DNA from: Bacteroidales bacterium
GTDB taxonomy: Bacteria > Bacteroidota > Bacteroidia > Bacteroidales > UBA1402
Direction: 5' to 3'
Length of the DNA: 64,000 nucleotides
Assembly (NCBI GenBank): GCA_017380635.1
Contig: JAFODP010000018.1
Span: forward strand, 1 to 64,000
Position numbers and translations under genes: made by a program. Positions within the stretch are counted from its first letter, which is position 1. Every line of letters starts with the position of its first letter. The notes under the pieces were generated by a model. That model did no database searches, was not told the origin of the DNA, and was given only the letters and a program-made list of their open reading frames with translations. Positions 25,915 through 34,242 of this stretch are shown one piece after another.

Positions 25915-26100
25915 AGCAAGGTACGCGGGGGCGACAAGCTTGAAGGCGAAGGGAGTTTACTGCAACCGAGGCTTGTCAGAATGGCTGCCATGTCGTGGCG
26001 GCAAGGCCGAACGCGAAGGGAGCGTACTCGAAGTACGTGACCGAGCGAGAGGCCGCAGCCGGCGCGGCATGGCGGCCATTATCACAAGCCTTATCTGGCG
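25915..26100. repeat. Highly folded GC-rich repeat-like element
   Basis: The arm at about 25972-26008 pairs with about 26052-26096 (allowing G-U pairs), and a CGTACT-CGA-AGTACG hairpin sits at its centre (26021-26035). The motif GCGAAGGGAG is present twice (about 25938 and 26011), each time followed by a TACT and later CCGAG, which looks like a diverged internal duplication. It begins at the stop codon of the GH28 gene. No coding is seen. It looks like a REP- or MITE-type element. Confidence 0.5.
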
Positions 26101-27494
26101 GGGGCGAAACCACTGAGACGAAACTCCTCCTCATTAGGTTCGAGCGAACCCCAAGTAACATTTTTCACAGAGAGGTCGCGAACGAATTCGGAGTTGTTGA
26201 TAAATTTGGTCAGCTTGTCTACATGCACATTTTCGATGAAAACAGCTTGCACGGGATCGCGTTGGTCGCCACGAATTTCGAAAATAGCTTCGGCTTCGCG
26301 ACAATTGATATTGCGGATGGAAATATTACGAATGCGGGTGATGGCGGTTTCGAAAGTGGGAACGATATCGCGCCATTGATACAAAACATCGGTATCGATT
26401 TCGAAAACACGCTTCATGCGCGCTGCAGAAACATTATCCAAAGTGATATCTTCGATAAAACCACCACGACGATGATTGGTTTTCAAATAAAACAAACGAT
26501 AAACGGCGCGAGAAGAATGACAATCGTGCATATAGACGCGACCCACACCGCCGGCCATTTCGCTACCGATACCAAGCAAACAATGACCCTGCACAATTTC
26601 ACAACGACGCACAACGACATCTTGAGTAGGCGTAGCCAAACGCCAAGCATCCTGATTACGACCAGCTTTCAAAACAACAGCATCGTCACCTTGGTCGAAA
26701 CGACAATCTTCGATAATGACATGCTGCGTCATTTCCACGTCGATACCATCGTTGTTGTGGCCATGGGCATAGACATCGAGATGATGCGCCCAAACATCTT
26801 TACACATATATAAATGTATGGTCCAGAAAGGACTTTCGCGAATTTTAAAACCATCCAGCTGAATATTTTCACAACGGTTGAAGTGAATGAGATGCGGACG
26901 CATATTGGCACCGGGCGTTTCCATACGACGATTTTCCACAGGCACACCGGTAGAACACATGGCATAGAGCTGACGCGTTGCCTGAATATGAGAATCGGGA
27001 CGCTTAAACCAAGTGCGCCAGAAATCCATCTTGGGAGCCAATTTACCCGGACCACTGATGGCAATATTATGACACTCATAAGCATACACCAAGGGCGAAT
27101 AATTCATACATTCCGTACCTTCCCAAGAAGTTTTCACCGCCGGCAAATACAAAGAAGAATCGTCGGCAAAAACGATGGTGGCACCGTCGCTCAGATAAAG
27201 ATTACAATTGCTTTTGAAATGAATAGGACCGGTGAGCCATTCGCCGGCAGGCACCACTACTCTACCGCCTCCGGCTTTGTTGCAAGCCGCCATTGCTTTT
27301 TGGAAAGCCTTGGTATTGGCAAGCACATTGCCCGGCTTGGCACCATATTTAACGATAGAAAAATCCTTGTTGGGAAATTCGAACATTTCCAGGTCTTCGA
27401 AAGCGAAAGGAGCTTCGGGAGCAGAGACTTTGATTTGCGCCGTGGTCGTCAGACAGAAGATTGCCAGCGACAGCATTAACATCATTTTCTTCAT
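26091..27494 (-). CDS. Secreted glycoside hydrolase family 28 (polygalacturonase-like)
   Basis: This 467-residue protein has a signal peptide (about 1-19, ending TTAQ) and a right-handed beta-helix typical of GH28 pectinases. The catalytic blocks are HNNDGIDVEM (equivalent to NTD), FDQGDDAVVLKAG (DD pair) and GHCLLGIGSEMAGGV, in which His-Cys stands where most enzymes have His-Gly. The RxK-type segment reads FYLKTN. It would cut pectin or a rhamnogalacturonan-type chain outside the cytoplasm. It has its own exact promoter and stands outside any visible SusCD locus. Confidence 0.9.
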   Translation of the reverse strand: MKKMMLMLSLAIFCLTTTAQIKVSAPEAPFAFEDLEMFEFPNKDFSIVKYGAKPGNVLANTKAFQKAMAACNKAGGGRVVVPAGEWLTGPIHFKSNCNLYLSDGATIVFADDSSLYLPAVKTSWEGTECMNYSPLVYAYECHNIAISGPGKLAPKMDFWRTWFKRPDSHIQATRQLYAMCSTGVPVENRRMETPGANMRPHLIHFNRCENIQLDGFKIRESPFWTIHLYMCKDVWAHHLDVYAHGHNNDGIDVEMTQHVIIEDCRFDQGDDAVVLKAGRNQDAWRLATPTQDVVVRRCEIVQGHCLLGIGSEMAGGVGRVYMHDCHSSRAVYRLFYLKTNHRRGGFIEDITLDNVSAARMKRVFEIDTDVLYQWRDIVPTFETAITRIRNISIRNINCREAEAIFEIRGDQRDPVQAVFIENVHVDKLTKFINNSEFVRDLSVKNVTWGSLEPNEEEFRLSGFAPAR

Positions 27495-27530
27495 TGTATT
27501 TTTGTTTTAATGGTTGCTAAAATCCGCTAA

Positions 27531-27562
27531 CAAAGCTACAGCGAAAAAAGAAATCGCACAAA
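27531..27562 (-). promoter_or_regulatory. Promoter of the GH28 gene
   Basis: Minus strand: TTTG (27562-27559), 20-nt spacer, TAGCTTTG (27538-27531). The ATG is 37 bp further on. Confidence 0.75.
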
Positions 27563-27582
27563 TCCAAATAAGACTTGTGAGA

Positions 27583-28095
27583 TTAATTAGAAAGAATCAG
27601 CGAGCGATCTTTGGCATAAGCCGCCGTCATCGCGGGAAAGAGAACGACACAACTGAAATACAAGGGCGTCACCACAAAAGCCAGCCAGGAATCGAAGCCT
27701 TGCAAAGGCGCAAACAGAACAATCACTAATACATACACCGCCCACAATATCAACGAGATAAGCAGCAAAGACGGAAATGTCTTCCACGCTTTCTGATGCG
27801 CCAGAAACAGCGTGGCATAAAGTGCAAACACCATCAGAAGCAACAAATAGACCCAAAGCAGAAAAGTCATGTGGGCAGCTGCGTAGAGTTGCGTCACATT
27901 GGCATAAAAGACAAACAAAGCCAGCAGCAAGACTCCGAACAAGGCCGGCGTTGCCCACATCAAGGCCGTGGTAGCCTTAGCGTTCAAAGTCACTTGCGTC
28001 TTCTTGAGACGCAACATCAAGCACAACGACAAAACAATGCACAAGAGCGGCAAAAGCCACATCAGCAGATTGATTAACAAGAGTTTCATAAGCAT
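27583..28095 (-). CDS. Small multi-pass membrane protein, unknown
   Basis: This 170-residue protein is almost wholly hydrophobic, with four or five membrane segments (about 5-30, 45-68, 75-98, 110-130, 138-160) and very short loops. No family is recognised. It follows the TrpB2 gene by 80 bp on the same strand and may be read with it. Either of two early Met codons (28095 or 28089) could be the start. Confidence 0.65.
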   Translation of the reverse strand: MLMKLLLINLLMWLLPLLCIVLSLCLMLRLKKTQVTLNAKATTALMWATPALFGVLLLALFVFYANVTQLYAAAHMTFLLWVYLLLLMVFALYATLFLAHQKAWKTFPSLLLISLILWAVYVLVIVLFAPLQGFDSWLAFVVTPLYFSCVVLFPAMTAAYAKDRSLILSN

Positions 28096-28175
28096 AAGAT
28101 TTAAATGGCAGGCAAAGCTATCATAAAAATCCTATGCCAAAATGATAAGAAAACGCAAATATTCTTAAAAACAAC

Positions 28176-29525
28176 TCAGAGTTTTGCCACGCATTTCTCT
28201 ACATCTTCGTCCGAAAGATTGTAGTCGTGCAAGTTGCCGCTGATATACTGATCGTAAGAAGGCATATCGATAAGTCCGTGACCGCTCAGATTGAAGAGTA
28301 TCACTTTTTCTTCGCCCGTTTCGATGCATTTCTTGGCTTCGCGGATAGTGGCTGCAATGGCATGACAAGATTCGGGCGCAGGGATAATACCTTCGGCGCG
28401 AGCGAACAACATACCGGCATCGAAACTTTCCAATTGAGGAATGTCCATCGCTTCCATAAAACCATCTTTCAGCAACTGTGACACCACCACGCCGGCGCCA
28501 TGATAACGCAAACCTCCGGCATGAATGTTGGCAGGCGCAAATTTATGACCCAAACTGAACATCGGCATCAAAGGTGTGTAACCGGCTTCGTCGCCAAAAT
28601 CGTAGACAAATTTTCCCTTGCTCAATTTAGGACAAGAACTGGGCTCTGCCGCGATGAAACGCGTTTTCTTTCCGTCTTTGAAATTGTGACGCATAAAGGG
28701 AAATGCCAAACCGCCAAAGTTGGAACCGCCACCAAAACAAGCAATCACCATATCGGGATATTCACCGGCCATTTCCATCTGTTTTTCAGCTTCCAAGCCA
28801 ATCACCGTCTGATGCAAGGTAACGTGACTCATCACCGAACCCAAGGTATATTTACAATTAGGCGTCATGCGAGCCAATTCCACCGCTTCCGAAATAGCGG
28901 TTCCCAACGAACCCTGATGATTGGGCGTTTTGGTAAGAATATCCTTGCCCGCGCGGGTAGACATAGAAGGCGAAGCCGTCACCTGAGCGCCAAACACTTG
29001 CATGGCACTACGACGATATGGTTTTTGTTCGTAAGTAATTTTCACCTGATACACAGCTGCTTCCAGACCAAAAATCTTGGCCGCATACGAAAGCGCCGTT
29101 CCCCACTGGCCGGCACCGGTTTCCGTGGTAATATTGGTAACACCTTCCTGCTTGCAATAATAAGCCTGCGCCAAAGCCGAGTTCAGTTTATGCGAACCGA
29201 TAGGGCTGACACTTTCGTTCTTGAAATAAATATGGGCAGGCGTTCCCAAAGCCTCTTCCAAACCATAGGCGCGCACCAAAGGCGTACTGCGGTAGTAGGT
29301 ATACATTTCGCGAACTTTTTCGGGAATATCAATCCATGCGTCCTGCATGTTCATTTCCTGACGCGCACATTCTTCGCAAAAAATCGGATAAAGATCTTCG
29401 GCGCTCATCACCTCTCCCGTCTGCGGATGTTTCATAGGCATGGGTTTCGTAGGCATTTCTGCCTGAATATTATACCATTGCTTAGGCAATTCCGCTTCGC
29501 TCAAGAAAAATCTTTTCTGTTTCAT
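28176..29525 (-). CDS. TrpB-like pyridoxal-phosphate enzyme (TrpB2 type)
   Basis: This 449-residue protein is the long, second type of tryptophan synthase beta chain. The PLP lysine is in GSHKLNSA (about residue 113), the phosphate loop is FGGGSNFGG, and ETGAGQWG is the substrate carboxylate loop. TrpB2 proteins often work without a TrpA partner, and some use serine or O-phosphoserine with indole. No trp genes are nearby, which supports a stand-alone or salvage role. Minus-strand operon with the small membrane protein is possible. Confidence 0.9.
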   Translation of the reverse strand: MKQKRFFLSEAELPKQWYNIQAEMPTKPMPMKHPQTGEVMSAEDLYPIFCEECARQEMNMQDAWIDIPEKVREMYTYYRSTPLVRAYGLEEALGTPAHIYFKNESVSPIGSHKLNSALAQAYYCKQEGVTNITTETGAGQWGTALSYAAKIFGLEAAVYQVKITYEQKPYRRSAMQVFGAQVTASPSMSTRAGKDILTKTPNHQGSLGTAISEAVELARMTPNCKYTLGSVMSHVTLHQTVIGLEAEKQMEMAGEYPDMVIACFGGGSNFGGLAFPFMRHNFKDGKKTRFIAAEPSSCPKLSKGKFVYDFGDEAGYTPLMPMFSLGHKFAPANIHAGGLRYHGAGVVVSQLLKDGFMEAMDIPQLESFDAGMLFARAEGIIPAPESCHAIAATIREAKKCIETGEEKVILFNLSGHGLIDMPSYDQYISGNLHDYNLSDEDVEKCVAKL

Positions 29526-29662
29526 CGTTATTCGCTTTATGTATTATTCTAATTTCTAAACTGATACGCCTTTCGGCGAATAGATTGGCCTTAGACCAAA
29601 AGAGGGCGCAAGATAATAAAAAAATCCGCCGCAGCATAGCAGGACGGAAATGTTTATCTACA

Positions 29663-29689
29663 TAAAAAAAGCCTCTCGATAGAGAGGCT
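29663..29689 (-). terminator. Terminator of tRNA-Asp
   Basis: Eight-bp stem (29670-29677 with 29682-29689) with loop GATA; the minus strand then reads seven T. Confidence 0.85.
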
Positions 29690-29693
29690 GAGT

Positions 29694-29770
29694 TGGCGGT
29701 GCGTACGGGACTCGAACCCGTGACCCCCTGCGTGACAGGCAGATATTCTAACCAACTGAACTAACGCACC
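29694..29770 (-). tRNA. tRNA-Asp (GUC anticodon)
   Basis: On the minus strand a full cloverleaf can be drawn: acceptor GGTGCGT with ACGCACC, D arm with TTCAGTTGGTTAGAA, anticodon arm CTGCC-TGTCAC-GCAG with anticodon GTC, and T arm ending GGGTTCGAGTCCC. The 3' CCA is encoded at 29696-29694. It has an exact promoter and a terminator of its own, so it is a single-gene transcript. Confidence 0.97.
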
Positions 29771-29787
29771 TTGTTCGTTTGCGGGTG

Positions 29788-29818
29788 CAAAGGTATGCAA
29801 AGTTTTTTATTCTCCAAA
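29788..29818 (-). promoter_or_regulatory. Promoter of tRNA-Asp
   Basis: Minus strand: TTTG (29818-29815), 19-nt spacer, TACCTTTG (29795-29788), 18 bp before the tRNA 5' end. Confidence 0.8.
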
Positions 29819-29891
29819 ACATTCTTCAACTTTTTTTTGAAAAATCTGCAATATTTCATCTAAAATCCCTTCTACAGAACAATTGTTTCAC

Positions 29892-29899
29892 TACTTTTG
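29892..29899 (+). promoter_or_regulatory. -7 box of the aminotransferase gene
   Basis: TACTTTTG, an exact TAnnTTTG box 20 bp before the chosen ATG; no clear -33. It supports the start at 29920 instead of the longer frame. Confidence 0.5.
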
Positions 29900-29919
29900 C
29901 AACTCATTTAAGAAAAATC

Positions 29920-31239
29920 ATGATGAAAAATACCCCCATCAACGCAAATATCGTACAATCGGTTATCGACAGTTTCAATTTACCCGCATTCGGCAAGGCC
30001 ACTATCCGCGAAGTGGTAGCCATGACCAACAGCATAGAAAAACAAAGTGGCGAAAAATTCGTCCGTATGGAAATGGGTGTGCCCGGATTGCCGCCCTCGC
30101 AAGTGGGCGTTCAGGCCGAAGTAGCAGCTTTGAAACAAGGTGTTGCCTCCATTTATCCGCAATTGGACGGTCTGCCCGAACTGAAACACGAGGCCTCGCG
30201 TTTTATCAAAGCCTTCATCGATGTGGATGTTCCTGCCAACAATTGCGTACCCGTAACCGGTTCTATGCAAGGCACTTTCACCTCGTTTCTTACCTGCAGT
30301 CAGTGTGACAAGAAGAAAGATACCATTCTTTTTATCGATCCGGGATTTTCGGTACAGAAGCAGCAGTTGGTGGTATTGGGTTGCAAATTCGCCAGTTTCG
30401 ATGTCTATCATTATAGAGGAGAAGCTTTGCGCGCCAAGTTGGAATCCTTCCTGAGCCAAGGAAACATTTCGGCCATCATTTATTCGAATCCCAACAATCC
30501 CGGATGGTTTTGCTTGCAAGAGAGCGAGTTGCAGATTATCGGAGAACTTGCCACCAAGTACGACTGCATTGTGTTGGAAGATTTGGCCTACTTCGCCATG
30601 GATTTCCGCAAAGCCTTGGGCGAACCTTTCCAAGCGCCTTTCCAGGCCAGCGTAGCCAAGTACACCGACCATTACATTCTGCTCATTTCGGGTTCGAAAG
30701 CTTTCAGCTACGCGGGTCAGCGCATCGGTATCGCCGCCATTTCGGAAGCCTTATATAAAAAGGAGTATGCCGATCTGAAAAAACAATATGGTGTTGCTTC
30801 CTTCGGTAATGTGTTTGTAAACAGAGTTTTGTACGCACTTTCTTCGGGCACCAGCCACTCGGCACAATACGCTTTGGCTGCCATGATGAAAGCCGCCAGC
30901 GATGGCGAATATCGTTTCCTGGAAGATGTAAAAATCTACGGTGAACGCGCCAAAATCGTCAAGCAATATTTTCTTGAAAACGGCTTCTACATCGTCTACG
31001 ACAAGGATTTGGACGAAGATTTGGCCAATGGTTTCTACTTCACGGTAAATTATCCCGGCATGACGGGCGGCGAATTAATGAAGGCGTTGATGTTCTACGG
31101 CATCAGCACTGTTTCTCTGGAAACCACCGGCAGCCAACAAGAAGGTCTCCGCATCTGCACCTCTTTTGTAAAAGAATCGCAGTACGAAGACCTCGCTTAT
31201 CGTTTGAAGGCCTTTCATCAAGACCATCCGATTCAGTAA
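29920..31239 (+). CDS. Class I/II PLP-dependent aminotransferase
   Basis: This 439-residue fold-type I aminotransferase has the conserved YSNPNNPGW segment, the aspartate in VLEDLAY that holds the pyridine ring, and the PLP lysine in LISGSKAFSYAGQRIG. A C-terminal Arg in GLRICTSF would bind the substrate carboxylate. The start at 29920 is favoured because the -7 box lies just before it and the upstream codons resemble nothing. The amino donor and acceptor cannot be named. The gene stands alone, ending 3 bp before convergent pepT. Confidence 0.87.
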   Translation: MMKNTPINANIVQSVIDSFNLPAFGKATIREVVAMTNSIEKQSGEKFVRMEMGVPGLPPSQVGVQAEVAALKQGVASIYPQLDGLPELKHEASRFIKAFIDVDVPANNCVPVTGSMQGTFTSFLTCSQCDKKKDTILFIDPGFSVQKQQLVVLGCKFASFDVYHYRGEALRAKLESFLSQGNISAIIYSNPNNPGWFCLQESELQIIGELATKYDCIVLEDLAYFAMDFRKALGEPFQAPFQASVAKYTDHYILLISGSKAFSYAGQRIGIAAISEALYKKEYADLKKQYGVASFGNVFVNRVLYALSSGTSHSAQYALAAMMKAASDGEYRFLEDVKIYGERAKIVKQYFLENGFYIVYDKDLDEDLANGFYFTVNYPGMTGGELMKALMFYGISTVSLETTGSQQEGLRICTSFVKESQYEDLAYRLKAFHQDHPIQ

Positions 31240-31242
31240 AGA

Positions 31243-32463
31243 TTATCGAGCCAATTCGCAGATTTTCAAGATAGTCTGCATAGCCTTTTCGGCCGAAGGA
31301 ATGGGCAGATATTCAAAGCGTCCGTGGAAATTCAATCCGCCGGCAAAGATATTGGGACAAGGCAGACCCATGAACGACAAACGTGCACCATCCGTACCAC
31401 CACGGATAGGTTTCACTTTGCATGCTACGCCCACAGCCTGCATGGCTTCGATGGCCAAATTCACCACGTGCATATTGTCGGGTTCGATTTTTTCGCGCAT
31501 GTTGTAGTATTGGTCTTTCAGCGTCAAAGTGGCCGTGCCTTCGCCAAATTCATTGTTGATTTTGTTCACCAGATGCGTCATTTCTTTCTTGCGACGTTCG
31601 AAAGTGGCGCGGTCGTGATCGCGAATAATATAAGTAAGCGTAGCTTCTTCCACCGTACCGTTCATCGAGATAAGATGATAGAAACCTTCGTAACCTTCGG
31701 TGTGTTCGGGCGTTTCGTGACGAGGTAACATATTGGCAAATTGTCCGGCTACGCGAATGGCATTCAACATTTTATGCTTAGCATAACCCGGATGCACGTT
31801 GCAACCCTTGAACTGAATCTTGGCAGAAGCCGCGTTGAAGTTTTCAAATTCCAATTCACCCAAATCGCCGCCATCCATGGTGTAAGCCCAATCGGCAGCA
31901 AAAGCTTCCACATCGAAATGATCGGCACCCTTACCGATTTCTTCGTCGGGCGTGAAGCCTACGCGAATTTTTCCGTGCTTGATTTCGGGATGATTGATCA
32001 GATATTCCATGGCCGTCACAATTTCTGCGATACCGGCTTTATCGTCGGCACCCAAAAGCGTCTTACCGTTGGTGCAGACAATATCTTGTCCCACGAATTG
32101 CAGAATTTCAGGAAATTGTTTGGTACTGAGAACGATATTTTCTTCGGCATTCAGCACGATATCCTTACCGTCATAATTCTTGACAATCTGGGGCTTCACC
32201 TTGCGACCCGACATATCGGGACTGGTATCCATGTGCGCAATAAAACCAATCACAGGACGCGGCTCATCGCAATTGGCAGGCAAAGTAGCCATCAGATAAC
32301 CATTGCCATCGAGCGTCACATCTTGCAAGCCAATGCTCTTCAACTCTTCGGCCAAGATTTGCGCAAAAGCCATCTGACTGGGTGTACTGGGCACCAAATC
32401 GGTTTCTTCGTTCGACTGCGTGTCGTATTGAACGTAATTCAAAAAACGGTCTATCAGTTGCAT
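31243..32463 (-). CDS. pepT: Peptidase T (tripeptide aminopeptidase)
   Basis: This 406-residue M20-family metallopeptidase removes the N-terminal residue of tripeptides in the cytoplasm. The two-zinc site can be traced: H77-x-D79 in IAHMDTSPD, the bridging Asp in LLGADDKAG, the catalytic Glu pair in TPDEEIGKG, and the C-terminal His in [10 protein letters not shown]. The length matches PepT. A TACTTTTG box on the minus strand at 32505-32498 is the likely -7. It is divergent from the leu operon. Confidence 0.94.
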   Translation of the reverse strand: MQLIDRFLNYVQYDTQSNEETDLVPSTPSQMAFAQILAEELKSIGLQDVTLDGNGYLMATLPANCDEPRPVIGFIAHMDTSPDMSGRKVKPQIVKNYDGKDIVLNAEENIVLSTKQFPEILQFVGQDIVCTNGKTLLGADDKAGIAEIVTAMEYLINHPEIKHGKIRVGFTPDEEIGKGADHFDVEAFAADWAYTMDGGDLGELEFENFNAASAKIQFKGCNVHPGYAKHKMLNAIRVAGQFANMLPRHETPEHTEGYEGFYHLISMNGTVEEATLTYIIRDHDRATFERRKKEMTHLVNKINNEFGEGTATLTLKDQYYNMREKIEPDNMHVVNLAIEAMQAVGVACKVKPIRGGTDGARLSFMGLPCPNIFAGGLNFHGRFEYLPIPSAEKAMQTILKICELAR

Positions 32464-32497
32464 ATTATCTTAATTTAATAAGGTGTGTAAGAATCCG

Positions 32498-32505
32498 CAA
32501 AAGTA
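32498..32505 (-). promoter_or_regulatory. -7 box of pepT
   Basis: TACTTTTG on the minus strand, 35 bp before the pepT ATG; the -33 site reads TTTT. Confidence 0.5.
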
Positions 32506-32544
32506 CAGAAAGCTGCGCGAAGTAAAAAATATCGCATCCAACTA

Positions 32545-32575
32545 TTTGATAACTTCAAAAAAATATTTTCCTTTG
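32545..32575 (+). promoter_or_regulatory. Promoter of the leu operon
   Basis: TTTG at 32545-32548, 19-nt spacer, TTCCTTTG at 32568-32575 (one mismatch to TAnnTTTG). Transcription would begin near 32582, about 11 nt before the leader peptide ATG. Confidence 0.7.
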
Positions 32576-32592
32576 CGCCAAATTCAAAAAAC

Positions 32593-32670
32593 ATGACACT
32601 TGCTTCCATTATTTTGCTAAACGATATTATTCTGCTGTCTAAGGAAAGTGGAAGCGATGTTTGTATGTAA
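32593..32670 (+). CDS. Leu/Ile-rich leader peptide of the leu operon
   Basis: A 25-codon frame starts with ATG at 32593 and stops with TAA at 32668. Its middle reads ASIILLNDIILLSKE, so an Ile-Ile-Leu-Leu block occurs twice within ten codons; nine of 25 codons are Leu or Ile (CTT, TTG, CTA, CTG x2; ATT x4). It lies between the operon promoter and a terminator, directly upstream of leuA. Ribosome stalling at these codons when leucyl- or isoleucyl-tRNA is scarce would select the antiterminator fold. It is a control peptide; no function of the product itself is expected. Confidence 0.85.
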   Translation: MTLASIILLNDIILLSKESGSDVCM

Positions 32671-32732
32671 GAAATCTGATAAAAGAATGATATACAGGCC
32701 TTTCGCTTCCATGCGGGAGGCTTTTTTATTTT
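32602..32732 (+). promoter_or_regulatory. Transcription attenuator of the leu operon
   Basis: Four segments are seen. Segment 1, gcttcca (32602-32608), lies inside the peptide frame. Segment 2, tggaagcga (32649-32657), lies near the end of the frame. Segment 3, tcgcttcca (32703-32711), pairs with segment 2. Segment 4, gcgggaggc (32713-32721), pairs with gcctttcgc (32698-32706). So 1:2 (7 bp), 2:3 (9 bp plus a G-T pair) and 3:4 (9 bp with two G-T pairs) exclude one another. The last Leu codon ends 11 nt before segment 2, so a stalled ribosome frees it, while a ribosome at the stop codon masks it. Confidence 0.85.
32698..32732 (+). terminator. Attenuator terminator (3:4 hairpin)
   Basis: Nine-bp stem (32698-32706 with 32713-32721), loop TTCCAT, followed by TTTTTTATTTT. 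It ends only 13 bp before the leuA ATG. Confidence 0.88.
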
Positions 32733-32745
32733 GATGATAAAGACA

Positions 32746-34242
32746 ATGAGCGAACGATTATTTATTTTTGACACCACCCTCAGAGATGGCGAACAAGTGC
32801 CCGGCTGTCAGTTGAACACCATAGAAAAGATTCAGGTAGCCAAGCAGTTGGAAACACTTGGGGTAGATGTGATAGAAGCTGGTTTTCCCGTATCGAGTCC
32901 GGGCGATTTCCAGTCGGTGATAGAGATTTCCAAAGCCGTCACCTGGCCCACCATTTGCGCCCTGACCCGCGCGAAAGAAAAAGACATCGACATTGCCGTG
33001 GAAGCCTTACGATTTGCCAAACACAAACGCATTCACACCGGCATCGGCACCAGCGAAGCGCATATCCGTTATAAATTTCATTCCAATCCGGACGAAATCG
33101 TTGAAAGAGCGGTGGCTGCCGTGAAATACGCTCGCCGTTTTGTGGACGAAGTGGAATTTTATGCCGAAGATGCCGGACGCACCGACAATGCTTATCTGGC
33201 ACGCGTTGTTGCAGCGGTGATTAATGCCGGCGCCAGCGTGGTGAATATTCCCGACACCACCGGTTATTGCTTGCCGGAAGAATACGGAGCCAAAATCAAA
33301 TATTTGATGGAAAACGTTCCCAACATCGATCGAGCCATTATTTCAACGCATTGTCACAACGACCTGGGCATGGCCACTGCCAACACGATGGCCGGTGTGA
33401 TGCAAGGCGCTCGTCAAGTGGAAGTTACCATCAATGGTATCGGCGAACGTGCCGGTAATACTTCCTTGGAAGAAATTGCCATGATAGTGAAATGCCACAA
33501 ACATCTTGGCTTGGAAACCAACCTCAACACCAAACAGATTTATCCAAGCAGTCGTCTGGTTTCCAGCTTGATGAACATGCCGGTGCAACCCAATAAAGCC
33601 GTGGTGGGACGTAATGCCTTCGCTCATTCTTCGGGCATTCATCAGGATGGCGTGCTGAAAAATACCGCCACCTACGAAATTATCGATCCACACGATGTGG
33701 GCATGGAAGACAGCGCCATTGTGCTGACGGCTCGCAGTGGTCGTGCCGCCTTGAAAAATCGTCTGAAAACCTTGGGCGTGGAACCGACGCAGGAAAAATT
33801 GGACAAGATCTACGAAGATTTCCTCAAATTGGCCGACAAGAAAAAAGACATCAACAACGACGATATTTTGGTTTTAGCCGGAGCAGAACGCACAGAAAAT
33901 CAACGCATCAAATTGGCGTTTCTGCAAGTAACCAGCGGTGTGGGCGTACAATCGGTGGCCAGCCTCGGACTGAACATCGCCGGCGAACATTTCGAAGCCT
34001 GCGCTTCGGGTAACGGCCCGATAGATGCCGCCATCGGAGCACTCAGAAAAATCATCGACCGTCACATGGAGTTGAAAGAATTCACCATCCAGGCTATCAG
34101 CAAAGGCTCTGACGACATGGGAAAAGTGCATATGCAGGTGGAATACAACGGACATGTTTATTATGGTTTCGGCGCCAACACCGACATTATCGCGGCTTCG
34201 GTGGAAGCTTATATCGATTGTATCAACAAGTTTAAGTCATGA
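32746..34242 (+). CDS. leuA: 2-isopropylmalate synthase
   Basis: This 498-residue enzyme condenses acetyl-CoA with 2-oxoisovalerate, the first step of leucine synthesis. The N-terminal [12 protein letters not shown] motif holds the metal and catalytic residues; [11 protein letters not shown] supplies the metal His pair, and [10 protein letters not shown] follows. The C-terminal part (about 390-498) is the LeuA leucine-binding regulatory domain. The start MSERLFIF at 32746 matches the family; an ATG at 32734 overlaps the T-run of the terminator. It is the first gene of the operon and overlaps leuC by 4 bp (ATGA). Confidence 0.94.
   Translation: MSERLFIFDTTLRDGEQVPGCQLNTIEKIQVAKQLETLGVDVIEAGFPVSSPGDFQSVIEISKAVTWPTICALTRAKEKDIDIAVEALRFAKHKRIHTGIGTSEAHIRYKFHSNPDEIVERAVAAVKYARRFVDEVEFYAEDAGRTDNAYLARVVAAVINAGASVVNIPDTTGYCLPEEYGAKIKYLMENVPNIDRAIISTHCHNDLGMATANTMAGVMQGARQVEVTINGIGERAGNTSLEEIAMIVKCHKHLGLETNLNTKQIYPSSRLVSSLMNMPVQPNKAVVGRNAFAHSSGIHQDGVLKNTATYEIIDPHDVGMEDSAIVLTARSGRAALKNRLKTLGVEPTQEKLDKIYEDFLKLADKKKDINNDDILVLAGAERTENQRIKLAFLQVTSGVGVQSVASLGLNIAGEHFEACASGNGPIDAAIGALRKIIDRHMELKEFTIQAISKGSDDMGKVHMQVEYNGHVYYGFGANTDIIAASVEAYIDCINKFKS

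Noticed and set aside
25995..26813. 272-codon open frame starting in the folded element and running opposite the GH28 gene
   Set aside because: It is mostly GH28 antisense plus the palindromic element; the GH28 reading has signal peptide and catalytic motifs.
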